A stretch of 64,000 nucleotides of DNA from contig NZ_PUBZ01000125.1 of NCBI RefSeq assembly GCF_003205875.1, forward strand, positions 1-64,000. The letters run 5' to 3'. The notes beneath the pieces were generated by a model. The model worked only from the letters and a program-made list of their open reading frames with translations. It was not told the origin of the DNA and searched no databases. Each line of letters starts with the position of its first letter. Position 1 is the stretch's first letter. Of the stretch, positions 49,576 to 58,467 are shown piece by piece. A program made the position numbers and the translations under genes. The DNA comes from Herpetosiphon llansteffanensis (GTDB lineage Bacteria; Chloroflexota; Chloroflexia; Chloroflexales; Herpetosiphonaceae).

Positions 49576-52097
49576 AGCAAACCGCTGAGCATCACCGTTT
49601 AGATTCCGATCAGCTAGCTCAGTGGCGGCGCTGGGGTTGTTATCTCGGCGATCGCGCCTGGGGTACGATTCGCGAAAGCGCGCCGACAAGTGCTGATCCA
49701 TGGGCAACCTTCCCGTGGGAGCAAGCCCAACAACGGGTTTATCGCTGGACAGAGGATGGCATTGCAGGCTGGTGCGATATTCAGCAGCAAATCTGTCATT
49801 CAATCGCCTTTTGGAATGAAGAGGACGATCGGCTCAAGGAGCGTTTTTTTGGCCTCAGCAACCAAGAAGGCAACCACGGCGAGGATGTCAAGGAATATTA
49901 TTGGTATAGCGAGGCGCTGCCCAGCGGCGCGTATTATCGCATGCGCTATCTCTATCCGCAGGTCGCTTTTCCCTACGAACGCCTGCGCCAAGAGAATAAA
50001 CTGCGCAGCCAAAGCGAGCCAGAATTTTGCCTGATCGATGCCTTACCGCAAACATTTCGCGAGCAACGCTTTTTCGACATCACGATTGAATATGCCAAGC
50101 CAGCGCCCGATGTGATGCTCTGTCGCATTAGCGCCATCAATCGCGGCCCTGATCCAGCGCCGTTGCACATTGTGCCCAAACTCTGGTTGCCATTCAATCC
50201 AGAAATTGCGCAGGCCCGCATGAGCCAACACGCAGATCAGACGATTGTGTTGCAACACCCAAACGTGGAGCAATATCGCTGGTGGCTTGATGACGCAGCA
50301 ACGGTCTATTTCAACGACTATCAGAGCAATACGCATGCGTTGTACGACCAAGCCAAACCAGCTTCGGCCAAAGATGCAATCCAGCGCTGCATTGTTCAGG
50401 GCAAGCCTGATTTGCTTAATGCTGAGCGCAATGGAACCCAAGCCAGTGCCCATTACCAGCACATGCTTGAGCCAGGCGAAACTTGGTCGATCACGCTTGG
50501 CTTTGGCCCAAGCTCAGCAGCCAATCCGCTAATGAATGCTGACGAATGTTTGCGCCAACGGCGGGCTGAGGCTGCTGAGTTTTATGCATCAATTAGTCAT
50601 TCTTCACAGCAGAGTGATTTGCAACTTGTGCAACGAGCAGCATTTGCTGGCCTGAATTGGAACAAGTTGGCCTATCGTTTTGAGGTAGAGGAATGGCTCG
50701 CAAGCGCAACTGGCGATCATGGCGCAATGCCAGATCACCCAGACAAAGAATGGGGCCATCTGCGGGCGAATGATCTGGTGTCGATTCCTGATCGCTGGGA
50801 ATTTCCAATCTTGGCGACGTGGGATTTGGATATTCAGATTGTAACCTTGGGCTTGGTTGATCCAGCCTTTGCCAAAGCGCAAGCCTTGTTGCTTTTGAAT
50901 GAGCGCTATCAGCATCCCAACGGGGCAATTCCGGCGACGGAAGGCGCGTGGGCCAACCCGCATCCGCCAATTCATGGCTGGGCAATTTGGCAAATCTACC
51001 ATCTCTGCGATCAGGATGATGCGTTTTTGGCAGCAGCCTACCCGAGCTTAAAACGTCATTTTAGCTGGTGGACGCGCGAGCATCGCCAAGCAGATGGCCT
51101 GTTTACTGGCTGTTTTATGGGCATGGATAACATCAGCCTGATCGATCGCCAAAAGCTGCCCAAAGGCTATCGGTTGGTGCAGGCCGATACGACGGGCTGG
51201 CTGGCTCAATATGCGCTGATGTTGCTCAAAATGGCGATTGTGTTGGGCAATGATGCCGATGCTTGTCATTTTCTCGACGAATTTCTCGCGATTCGCAAGG
51301 CCCTCAACACGCTTTGGGATAGCAAGGATCGCTTTTTCTATGATGCCTTGGTCAATGAAGATGATACCTATACCAGCCTCAAAGTGCGTTCGTTGGTGGG
51401 GCTTGTGCCCTTGCTGGCAACCGCAGTCATCGATCGCAACAGCCTGAGCGAGGTTCCACATGTCGCGGCGCGATTGAAGAAACTCAATCAAGCTGCCGAT
51501 CAATCGGAGCAATTATTGCTGACCGCCGTTGGCCAACACTGGAAACCGTTGATCAACGCATTATTCGATGAAGCTGAATTTCTCAGCCCCTATGGCATTC
51601 GCTCAGTTTCATTGGTGCATGCCGAACATCCAGCAGCATTAACGCTTGAGCAAGAACAGTATGAAGTTGTGTACGAGCCAGGCGAAGCGCCTGATCGCAT
51701 GTTTGGCGGCAATTCCAATTGGCGCGGGCCAATCTGGCTGCCGCTCAATCAACTGCTGCTCGAAGCAGTCCACAATTTGCAAAGCGGAGTGCAGCAACAA
51801 GCATGGCATTCCGAAGCGTTTGCCAATCTAACTGAAGCCCGCGATAGCTTGATTCAGCGCTTGGTTGGGATTTTTGTGGTCAACGAGCAAGGCCAACGGC
51901 CCTATCTTGGCAACCAAGCCTTGTTTCAGCAAGAATCAACCTGGCATGAACATCCTTGGTTTCACGAATATTTTCATGCCGAAACAGGCAAAGGCCTTGG
52001 GGCCAGCCACCAACACGGCTGGACAGCAAGCATCGCGGCGATTATTCACTGTGCTGGCTTATGGAACGTCGACCTAAAAAGCGCTAGCACGGCATAG
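49572..52097 (+). CDS. GH63-type glucosidase
   Basis: 841 residues. Resembles the large bacterial GH63-like glucosidases (mannosyl-oligosaccharide-glucosidase-type (alpha/alpha)6 barrel): WGCYLGDRAWGTIRE at the start, FWNEEDDRLKERFFGLSNQE, KEYYWYSEALPSGAYYRMRY, ELFPIL-like WDLDIQIVTLGL, and FGGNSNWRGPIWLPLNQLLL near the end. Family members act on glucosyl/mannosyl glycerate or glycan alpha-glucosides; the substrate here is open. No signal peptide, so cytoplasmic. Translationally coupled to the LLM gene. Confidence 0.8.
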   Translation: MKQTAEHHRLDSDQLAQWRRWGCYLGDRAWGTIRESAPTSADPWATFPWEQAQQRVYRWTEDGIAGWCDIQQQICHSIAFWNEEDDRLKERFFGLSNQEGNHGEDVKEYYWYSEALPSGAYYRMRYLYPQVAFPYERLRQENKLRSQSEPEFCLIDALPQTFREQRFFDITIEYAKPAPDVMLCRISAINRGPDPAPLHIVPKLWLPFNPEIAQARMSQHADQTIVLQHPNVEQYRWWLDDAATVYFNDYQSNTHALYDQAKPASAKDAIQRCIVQGKPDLLNAERNGTQASAHYQHMLEPGETWSITLGFGPSSAANPLMNADECLRQRRAEAAEFYASISHSSQQSDLQLVQRAAFAGLNWNKLAYRFEVEEWLASATGDHGAMPDHPDKEWGHLRANDLVSIPDRWEFPILATWDLDIQIVTLGLVDPAFAKAQALLLLNERYQHPNGAIPATEGAWANPHPPIHGWAIWQIYHLCDQDDAFLAAAYPSLKRHFSWWTREHRQADGLFTGCFMGMDNISLIDRQKLPKGYRLVQADTTGWLAQYALMLLKMAIVLGNDADACHFLDEFLAIRKALNTLWDSKDRFFYDALVNEDDTYTSLKVRSLVGLVPLLATAVIDRNSLSEVPHVAARLKKLNQAADQSEQLLLTAVGQHWKPLINALFDEAEFLSPYGIRSVSLVHAEHPAALTLEQEQYEVVYEPGEAPDRMFGGNSNWRGPIWLPLNQLLLEAVHNLQSGVQQQAWHSEAFANLTEARDSLIQRLVGIFVVNEQGQRPYLGNQALFQQESTWHEHPWFHEYFHAETGKGLGASHQHGWTASIAAIIHCAGLWNVDLKSASTA

Positions 52098-52153
52098 TTT
52101 CTGCAACAGCTATTGGCTATGAGAAACAGTGGTTTATTTAGGAGGATTTGATT

Positions 52154-52612
52154 ATGCCACAGCGAACAACCCAAATTATTCATATTGGTGCACCAATCGA
52201 GCGCGTCTATAGCGAATTGACCAACTTTGCCCACTACCCAAGCATTTTCTCTGCAATTACTTCGGTTGATACCAGCACGCCGGATCAACTGCAATGGGAG
52301 CTTAAGGGGCCACTCGGCGCAACGCTCAACCTCAGCACCGATATTAGTACGCAAGAAAAATATCACCAAGTAACCTGGAATAGCCGCCAGCAAAGTGCGC
52401 TTACCACCAGCGGCCAAATTGTGTTGGCACCATTAGCCGACAATCAAACTCATGTCGCCGTCACCTTCCAATACGATCCACCAGCAGGCGCGCTTGGTGA
52501 AGCACTGGCCCATGTGATTGCCAACCCAGCCACCGCGCTTGAACACGTGCTCAAACAGTTCAAACAACATATCGAAGCCACCAGCAGCCGCGAACATGGT
52601 GGTAAAGCATAA
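52154..52612 (+). CDS. SRPBCC/polyketide-cyclase-like protein
   Basis: 152 residues. TQIIHIGAPIERVYSELTNF then HYPSIFSAITSVDT and a C-terminal ALGEALAHVIANPATALEHV helix define a START-like lipid or ligand pocket protein of the polyketide cyclase/coenzyme Q-binding type. The start at 52154 lies 8 nt behind AGGAGG. Role unknown; often found among general stress genes. Confidence 0.8.
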   Translation: MPQRTTQIIHIGAPIERVYSELTNFAHYPSIFSAITSVDTSTPDQLQWELKGPLGATLNLSTDISTQEKYHQVTWNSRQQSALTTSGQIVLAPLADNQTHVAVTFQYDPPAGALGEALAHVIANPATALEHVLKQFKQHIEATSSREHGGKA

Positions 52613-52625
52613 TTAGCCCCTCACC

Positions 52626-52665
52626 CCTGACCCCTCTCCCACTGAACACAGGAGAGGGGGAAACC
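52626..52665. repeat. Interspersed hairpin (CCCCTCTCC/GGAGAGGGG)
   Basis: A 9-bp stem with CCCCTGA direct copies before it. The same kind of sequence is scattered near 46955 and 47300; probably a genome-wide REP-like repeat. Confidence 0.55.
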
Positions 52666-52720
52666 AATCCATGGTGAGTGAATCATCTAACGGATGAACT
52701 GATTGAAGAAGGAACCAGCC

Positions 52721-53320
52721 ATGACTAAACCCCAGCAGCATTCAGCAGAACCAGCATTTGAGCCAGCCACCAGCGTGCTGCTAATCATTGATATGATCAG
52801 TGATTTTCGTTTCGAAGATGGCAACCTGCTTGCCAAACAATGTGCTGCAATTGTGCCTACGATTGTGCAATTGCGCGATAGGTTGGCAGAAGCTGGTGGC
52901 AAGGTCGTGTATGTCAACGATACAGCAGGCACATGGACGATGGATCGCGCTGAGTTGCTTGAAAAAGCCGCAGCGCCAACGAGCAAAGGTCGCCCAATTG
53001 TCGAAGCCTTAGCACCTTTGGACGACAGCGTGATGCTGCTCAAGCCCAAACACTCGGCCTTTTTTGCAACCCCACTCGATCTGTTGTTGCAATCGCTGCA
53101 AGCCAAAACCCTGATTTTGACAGGCATGACGACCCATATGTGCATTTTATTTACCGCAATCGATGCCTATATGCGCGATTTTCAAATCATCATTCCTAAG
53201 GATGCGGTTACGGCTCACACCGAGGAGCTGAGCCAAACAACGCTTGATTATTGCAACACAACCTTGCAAAGTGCCACGCCAACAACTGCAATGCTAATCA
53301 AGCAGCTTAACAATCGCTAA
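52721..53320 (+). CDS. Isochorismatase-family cysteine hydrolase
   Basis: 199 residues. Catalytic Asp in VLLIIDMISDF, Lys in MLLKPKHSAFF, Cys in LTGMTTHMCILFTAIDAYMR. Same superfamily as 40260 but a different branch; substrate unknown. ATG 52721 follows AAGGA. Located between the SRPBCC gene and the Mn catalase. Confidence 0.85.
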   Translation: MTKPQQHSAEPAFEPATSVLLIIDMISDFRFEDGNLLAKQCAAIVPTIVQLRDRLAEAGGKVVYVNDTAGTWTMDRAELLEKAAAPTSKGRPIVEALAPLDDSVMLLKPKHSAFFATPLDLLLQSLQAKTLILTGMTTHMCILFTAIDAYMRDFQIIIPKDAVTAHTEELSQTTLDYCNTTLQSATPTTAMLIKQLNNR

Positions 53321-53427
53321 ACTCGTAGCTATTTCCCCGCCGTTGCGCTCACCATCGTTGCTTGGGGCTGATGAATTACGTTTAGGAACATCATCCTTTA
53401 CTGGATTATGTTCAGAGGATTGAACTC

Positions 53428-54327
53428 ATGTATTTTCATACCCAACAATTAATCAACGAAATTGCGGTCGATCAACCAGATCCAGCGGCAGCCAATGCCC
53501 TGCAAGAAGGCTTGGGTGGTCAATTTGGCGAGATGCGCACGATGATGCAATATCTTTTCCAGAGCATTAATTTTCGCGGCAAAGCCAAGCCCTACCACGA
53601 CCTAATTCACGCGGTTGCGGTTGAGGAAATAAGCCATGTTGAATTAATCGGGACTACCATTAGCCGCCTGCTTGATGGTGCGTCAGAGAGTTTGCCTAAA
53701 ATGGGCGCTGGCAAAGGTGGCACGCCCTTGAAAAATGCGCTTTCCGAGGGCAATATTCACCATTTCTTAGTTGGCGCGCAAGGTGCAATGCCGGTCGATG
53801 CAGCGGCCAACCCATGGCTTGGCTCGTATGTCTACAACAGCGGCAATTTGACCCTCGATTTGCTGTATAACTTAATGCTCGAATCGACTGGGCGCTTGCA
53901 AAAGTGTCGGATTTACGAAATGACCGATAATGCCACGGCCCGCTCAACGATTTCCTATTTGATTGTGCGCGACCATGCCCACGAGCTGGTATTTGCCAAA
54001 GCCTTGGAATCGTTGGGCGTGAATTGGGGCAAAATCTTGCCGATTCCCAATTTTGATGCAACCCAATTTCCCGAAGTGCGCAAATTGATGGATACAGGCT
54101 TGCACCTGCAACAACATCATTGGCGCTTGGATGGCTCGGAAATGGCCAAGATTTTCAGTGGCTCATCGCCAGCCAACGATGGCGCGACCGTCGAAACCAC
54201 CGATAGCCCACCAACCGGCTTCCCAATGCAGCCCGCCCCCGAACGGCCAGAGGAGTTTGGCCCAGGCTTGCCACCAGAACTCAAAGAACTAGTTGATCAA
54301 ATCGCCGCAATGGGCGACAGCAAATAA
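53428..54327 (+). CDS. Manganese catalase
   Basis: 299 residues, the normal length for non-haem catalases that disproportionate hydrogen peroxide at a di-manganese site. Ferritin-like four-helix fold with Glu in GGQFGEMRTMMQY, Glu/His in AVAVEEISHVELIG, Glu in LMLESTGRLQKCRIYEM and His in IVRDHAHELVFAKAL as metal ligands. The C-terminal tail is Pro-rich as in the family. Followed by a strong terminator. Oxidative-stress defence; closes the + strand group that begins at 47405. Confidence 0.92.
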   Translation: MYFHTQQLINEIAVDQPDPAAANALQEGLGGQFGEMRTMMQYLFQSINFRGKAKPYHDLIHAVAVEEISHVELIGTTISRLLDGASESLPKMGAGKGGTPLKNALSEGNIHHFLVGAQGAMPVDAAANPWLGSYVYNSGNLTLDLLYNLMLESTGRLQKCRIYEMTDNATARSTISYLIVRDHAHELVFAKALESLGVNWGKILPIPNFDATQFPEVRKLMDTGLHLQQHHWRLDGSEMAKIFSGSSPANDGATVETTDSPPTGFPMQPAPERPEEFGPGLPPELKELVDQIAAMGDSK

Positions 54328-54333
54328 ACGATC

Positions 54334-54372
54334 AACGCCACTCGCTGAACAATCAGCGAGTGGCGTTTTTTT
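54334..54372 (+). terminator. Rho-independent terminator after Mn catalase
   Basis: 15-bp stem AACGCCACTCGCTGA / TCAGCGAGTGGCGTT, 4-nt loop and seven T residues. It separates the catalase gene from the convergent biosynthetic operon. Confidence 0.92.
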
Positions 54373-54377
54373 AAATC

Positions 54378-55553
54378 TCAACAATAAACATCTTGCAGCA
54401 ACGCTTGGCGGGTGGCAAACGCCGAACCTAATTGTAATGCTGAGCGCTGCTGCCACTGTTCCTGCACTAGCTGATTCATCTGCTGCGTCGAGGCAGGAAC
54501 TTGCAGCGTTTCGGCTAAATTGGCTTGGACTGTACCAACTTGACCCTCGTGGAACGCACACGGGCGCAAGTTACGGGCACGCGCGCGCAATTCCGCAGGG
54601 CTACAATCAATGCCAAGCCCATGGTCAGCGAGCCACGCATCGTTATAGACAGTTTGTAGGTAGCGCTCGCCACTATCGGCAGCAATTGCCACAATCTGTG
54701 CGCCAGCAGGCATTTGCTGGGCAAAAAACATGGCGGCCAACAGCACCGCTCCGCTCGAAGCGCCAACCATAATCCCTTCATGGCGTGCCAAGGTGCGACA
54801 GGCCAAGAAGGCAGCTTCATCGGGCACATTGAAGGCATGGTCGAGCAACGCCAACGGCAAATTGGCGGGAGTCCAGCCTAGCCCAACCCCAGGCATCAGA
54901 TAGCTATGGGCCGCGCCGCCAAAAATCGCCGAGCCAACTGCATCGACTCCAACGACCTGTACATGCGGCGCAACCAGTTTGAGCTGACGCAGGATACCGC
55001 CAAGCTGACCGCCAGTGCTCACTGCAGCAATCACCATGGCCAACGAATCGCCGCCCTGCACCAGAATCTCGCGCGCAGTTGAGTTGGCATGGGCCTCGCT
55101 GTTGAGCAAATTGAAGCATTGGTCTGGCCGAAATGCCCCGCGAATCTGGCGGGCCAATTCGTTGGCTCTAGCAATCCTGGTTTTGTGATAGCTGCCGCTG
55201 TCATCTTGCTCGGTCACAATCTCGACCTCAGCGCCATAAGCTTCAAGCAAGGCTAAATTGGTTGGAGTGATTTTTGGATCAACCAGAATAATCACCCGAT
55301 AACCTTTGGCTGCCCCTAGCATCGCCAGCGAAATGCCAAAATTGCCACTCGACGATTCAATGATCGTACCGCCTTGGCTAAGCCAGCCAGCTCGCTCAGC
55401 AGTTTCGATGATAAACCGCGCCGGACGATCTTTGACGCTGCCACCTGGATTGCTGCGCTCACACTTCAGCCCAATTCGCGCCTCATTGGCGTGGGTCAGG
55501 CGTTGCAGTTGCACCAGCGGAGTCTGACCAATCGTATCAACAATCGTAAGCAT
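54378..55553 (-). CDS. Cysteine synthase-like PLP enzyme (SbnA-type)
   Basis: 391 residues, longer than ordinary O-acetylserine sulfhydrylases and like SbnA-type synthases. PLP lysine in NPGGSVKDRPARFII (about 42), the SSSGNFGISLAM substrate loop, a glycine-rich phosphate cup VSTGGQLGGI and a late IVAIAADSGERYLQTVY. SbnA joins O-phosphoserine and glutamate to N-(2-amino-2-carboxyethyl)-glutamate in siderophore pathways; here no SbnB partner gene is adjacent, so the product may differ. Last gene of a five-gene minus-strand operon, 10 bp after the exporter. Confidence 0.78.
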   Translation of the reverse strand: MLTIVDTIGQTPLVQLQRLTHANEARIGLKCERSNPGGSVKDRPARFIIETAERAGWLSQGGTIIESSSGNFGISLAMLGAAKGYRVIILVDPKITPTNLALLEAYGAEVEIVTEQDDSGSYHKTRIARANELARQIRGAFRPDQCFNLLNSEAHANSTAREILVQGGDSLAMVIAAVSTGGQLGGILRQLKLVAPHVQVVGVDAVGSAIFGGAAHSYLMPGVGLGWTPANLPLALLDHAFNVPDEAAFLACRTLARHEGIMVGASSGAVLLAAMFFAQQMPAGAQIVAIAADSGERYLQTVYNDAWLADHGLGIDCSPAELRARARNLRPCAFHEGQVGTVQANLAETLQVPASTQQMNQLVQEQWQQRSALQLGSAFATRQALLQDVYC

Positions 55554-55563
55554 AGGTTCTCCA

Positions 55564-56805
55564 TCAAGCTGTGGCGGCAGTCGTTTCGCCCTCGGAATGC
55601 GTTTCAGTAGCGGCAGCAGAATTAAGTTTTGGCGTGGGCAGCGGCAACAGCACTAAGCCAATTGCGCTCACCAGCCCCACCGCTGCAAACACCAACCATG
55701 GCAACAATGGCAACGCATGCGCTTGAGCCAAATCAATCAGCCAGCCGCCAATGCCATTGCCCAAGCCACCACCAATCGCCAACGCCAACGAACTGACCCC
55801 AAGATAGGTACCAAGCGCTTGCGAATCGGCCAAGGCAATCGTCAAACTTTGTTGGGTTGGCCGGGTCAGTAGCGAACCAAAGGCAAAAAAACCAACACAG
55901 CCAAGTAACAGGCTAAAGTTATCGATCAAGCCAACTGCGCCCATGCTCAAGGCCATTAGCCCAACCCCAATAACCAGAATTGCCCGAGCTGAGAGCCGTG
56001 GCTCCAGCAGACGAATCATTGGATATTGCAAACAGACAGTCATGCCAGCGTTGAGCGCAAACATCACCCCAACGCCATCGCTGCTACCGGTCAAGCGTTC
56101 GACCATAATTGGCAGGCTGATATTAATTTGGACTGCCACAAACCAATAGCCCATGAGCAGCGCCGTCAAGGCCAAAAAGCGTCGGTCGCGCAACACAAGC
56201 ACATAGCCAGCCCCAAGCTTACTGCTTGAATTGGCAGTGCGCACCGCTGGCAGCACCAGCACTGCAATCACAAACGTCACCAAAAAGCAGGCTGCAGCAC
56301 TCAAACAAACCCATTGAAAATCAAAGCGTAGCAGCCATACGCCGATCAGCGGGCCAAGCGTCGTCGCCACGCCACTCACAAGGTTGCTCAGCGCATAGTA
56401 GCGAGGCCGCGATTCATCGGTGGTCAGCATGGCAATCGAGGCCTGATAGGGAACTTCGAACAAGGCCCCACCCAAGGCCGAAACCACTAATGCAGCAAAA
56501 AGACTCGGAATGGTGTTGGCCCACGCCAAGCTCGCAAAACCGACCGCTCGTAGCAAAACGCCACCACACAACAGTTGGCGCGCCCCGATGCGGTCGGTCA
56601 GGCTGCCTGCAACCAATGCCAAGCCTTGTTGGGTCAATTGGCGCACAGCCAGCGCCAAGCCAACGGTCGCCGCCGCCCAGCCAAGCGTATTCACAAAATG
56701 AACAGCGACCAAGGGCATAACCAGCGTAAAGCCGCTGACCATGAAAAAGGTAAAGACCAGCAAGGCCCGCAACCCACGCTGCCGCTCCACCAAGCTTAGC
56801 TCCAT
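55564..56805 (-). CDS. MFS exporter
   Basis: 413 residues, twelve hydrophobic segments. Typical MFS loop GSLTDRIGARQLL between helices 2 and 3, and LLEPRLSARAILVIGVG in the second half. Drug/proton antiporter (MDR) type, inner membrane. Start overlaps the end of the methyltransferase gene by 10 bp. As the only transporter in the operon it probably secretes the operon product. Confidence 0.88.
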   Translation of the reverse strand: MELSLVERQRGLRALLVFTFFMVSGFTLVMPLVAVHFVNTLGWAAATVGLALAVRQLTQQGLALVAGSLTDRIGARQLLCGGVLLRAVGFASLAWANTIPSLFAALVVSALGGALFEVPYQASIAMLTTDESRPRYYALSNLVSGVATTLGPLIGVWLLRFDFQWVCLSAAACFLVTFVIAVLVLPAVRTANSSSKLGAGYVLVLRDRRFLALTALLMGYWFVAVQINISLPIMVERLTGSSDGVGVMFALNAGMTVCLQYPMIRLLEPRLSARAILVIGVGLMALSMGAVGLIDNFSLLLGCVGFFAFGSLLTRPTQQSLTIALADSQALGTYLGVSSLALAIGGGLGNGIGGWLIDLAQAHALPLLPWLVFAAVGLVSAIGLVLLPLPTPKLNSAAATETHSEGETTAATA

Positions 56806-57620
56806 GCGCTCGCTCCCTGCTCACTTGGCGGCAAGGCCCGCGCCACAACTTGCAGTCGTCGCCCAAATAGGCTTTGGCCAAACGTCCAATCGCCAGCAAA
56901 TGCGCCAATGTGCGGAGCCGGTTCGTCAAACATCACTTCAAGGCCAAAGCCAGCTAGTTGCAGCAACAACCGCAACTCTTGCGGAAAAAGCAGCCGATGT
57001 TGCAGGTGCTCGTGCAGCGCTGGCTGATCAGGAAATAGCCAGGTATAGTAACGCTCAAGAATTTGCGTATCTGGAGTTATGTCAAATCGTGTTAGACCAA
57101 CGAGCGTGCCATTTGCTAGCTCAGTTTCCTCACGATGTTCTTGGCGCAGCCAGCGTTGGCCAGCTTCAGTCAAGAAAAAGGCAGCATTGCGCATATCCAG
57201 CACTACCACGCCACCTTCGACGAGGTGTTGGCGAAAGCGCCGCAGCGTGCCAAGCAGCTCTGCATTGGTCAAGTTGTAAAGGAACGTGCTGCCAACACAA
57301 ATAATTGCATCAAATGTACAATCAAGCTCAAAGGTTTGTTGGCTGGCCTGAACAAAGCGTACATCTGGATGACGTTGACTAGCCCATTCGATCATCGCCG
57401 CCGACGAATCGATGCCAATCGGCTGATAGCCTTGGGTTTGCAGATAGGCGATCTCACGCCCAAGCCCACAGCCCACATCAAGCAAGCGTGGGCCTGGCGC
57501 AAACTGCTCAAGCAGCCCATGCAAAAAGCGCCCCATCGCCTGCTTGGGGTCGGGAATCACTTGGTCATAAAGTTGGGGATAATCGTGTAACAGGTTGGAA
57601 AAGGTGGTTGGAAGCTCCAT
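56796..57620 (-). CDS. SAM-dependent methyltransferase
   Basis: 274 residues. Motif I PRLLDVGCGLGREIAYL, motif II PIGIDSSAAMIEWA, then FDAIICVGSTFLYNL and GGVVVLDMRN. Small-molecule N/O-methyltransferase type. ATG 57620 preceded by GGAGG at 5 nt; an upstream ATG at 57632 is the alternative. In the operon it likely methylates the biosynthetic intermediate or product. Confidence 0.85.
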   Translation of the reverse strand: MELPTTFSNLLHDYPQLYDQVIPDPKQAMGRFLHGLLEQFAPGPRLLDVGCGLGREIAYLQTQGYQPIGIDSSAAMIEWASQRHPDVRFVQASQQTFELDCTFDAIICVGSTFLYNLTNAELLGTLRRFRQHLVEGGVVVLDMRNAAFFLTEAGQRWLRQEHREETELANGTLVGLTRFDITPDTQILERYYTWLFPDQPALHEHLQHRLLFPQELRLLLQLAGFGLEVMFDEPAPHIGAFAGDWTFGQSLFGRRLQVVARALPPSEQGASAWS

Positions 57621-57648
57621 CCGTTCCTCCATAACTAATCACTCAGGG

Positions 57649-58467
57649 TTATTGATAGCGGTACAGCACGCTTGGCTCGGCGCTGAATTGCGAAAAAGGA
57701 AAAGGCTCAGCTGATACCGCTGTCACGCCGCGATCAAGAAACTGCGGCACAATGCTGCTACCAGTTTGGGCATAGACCAGCAGCGGAATCGAGCGCGCCC
57801 GCACCCGCTCCAAAATCCGATCAAACGAGCCATTACTGAGGGTCATGCCAGTTGCAATCACCAGATCAGCAGCGTCAAGTGCTGGCTCCATGGTTTTGCT
57901 CACTGGCTCGCCCCATTGGGTTTGGCGCATGTTGAAGTCGCAGGGCAAACACACGCCACCTTGCTCGCGAATTGCTTGCACCAGTGGATTAACCACCCCA
58001 ATCAGCGCCACCTGTTGGCCAGGCTCAAGCTTGAGCAAGCTCACAATCGCCCGATCACGGGCTAAAGCACGATCGTGCGGTGTGCCAAGTGGCAATTGCC
58101 ATGGCGTGGCATGAGCTGCATCACGATGTGGCGCGACGGTGCCAAAATAGGCATCAAGCGCAGCAATTCGCACGGGCAAACGCGGATCATCCAGCAAGCT
58201 TGCCAGCGAAGCGCCCGCCAGATCTTCAGCAACCAACGATGGCAAGTCGTCGCGTTCAAGGCAGCACGCCCCAAAAGCAGCACCCGAGCGCAGCAGCAAA
58301 TAGTGGTTGCGATAAAGCTGAGTTGTGCCCGGAAACTTCGTACTTTGCGCAATCCACATTGCTCCTGTCGCAAATAGCTCAGCTGGATCAACTGCATACG
58401 CGCCACGCTGAACTGCTGCAACCAATTCCTCAACGCTCGCCGCAGCAATCGATGGTGGATTAGCCAT
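57649..58467 (-). CDS. DUF4213/DUF364 protein (putative metal-chelation-associated)
   Basis: 272 residues. N-terminal DUF4213-like part (FATGAMWIAQSTKFPGTTQL, YRNHYLLLRSGAAFGAC) and C-terminal DUF364 domain (VALIGVVNPLVQAIREQG, ADLVIATGMTLSNGSFDRIL, SIPLLVYAQTGSSIVPQFLD). DUF364 has a Rossmann-like core related to metal-handling proteins and is called a putative heavy-metal chelation domain; biochemistry is not settled. Start ATG 58467 lies within the end of the ATP-grasp gene (8-bp overlap) behind GGAGG. Confidence 0.8.
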   Translation of the reverse strand: MANPPSIAAASVEELVAAVQRGAYAVDPAELFATGAMWIAQSTKFPGTTQLYRNHYLLLRSGAAFGACCLERDDLPSLVAEDLAGASLASLLDDPRLPVRIAALDAYFGTVAPHRDAAHATPWQLPLGTPHDRALARDRAIVSLLKLEPGQQVALIGVVNPLVQAIREQGGVCLPCDFNMRQTQWGEPVSKTMEPALDAADLVIATGMTLSNGSFDRILERVRARSIPLLVYAQTGSSIVPQFLDRGVTAVSAEPFPFSQFSAEPSVLYRYQ

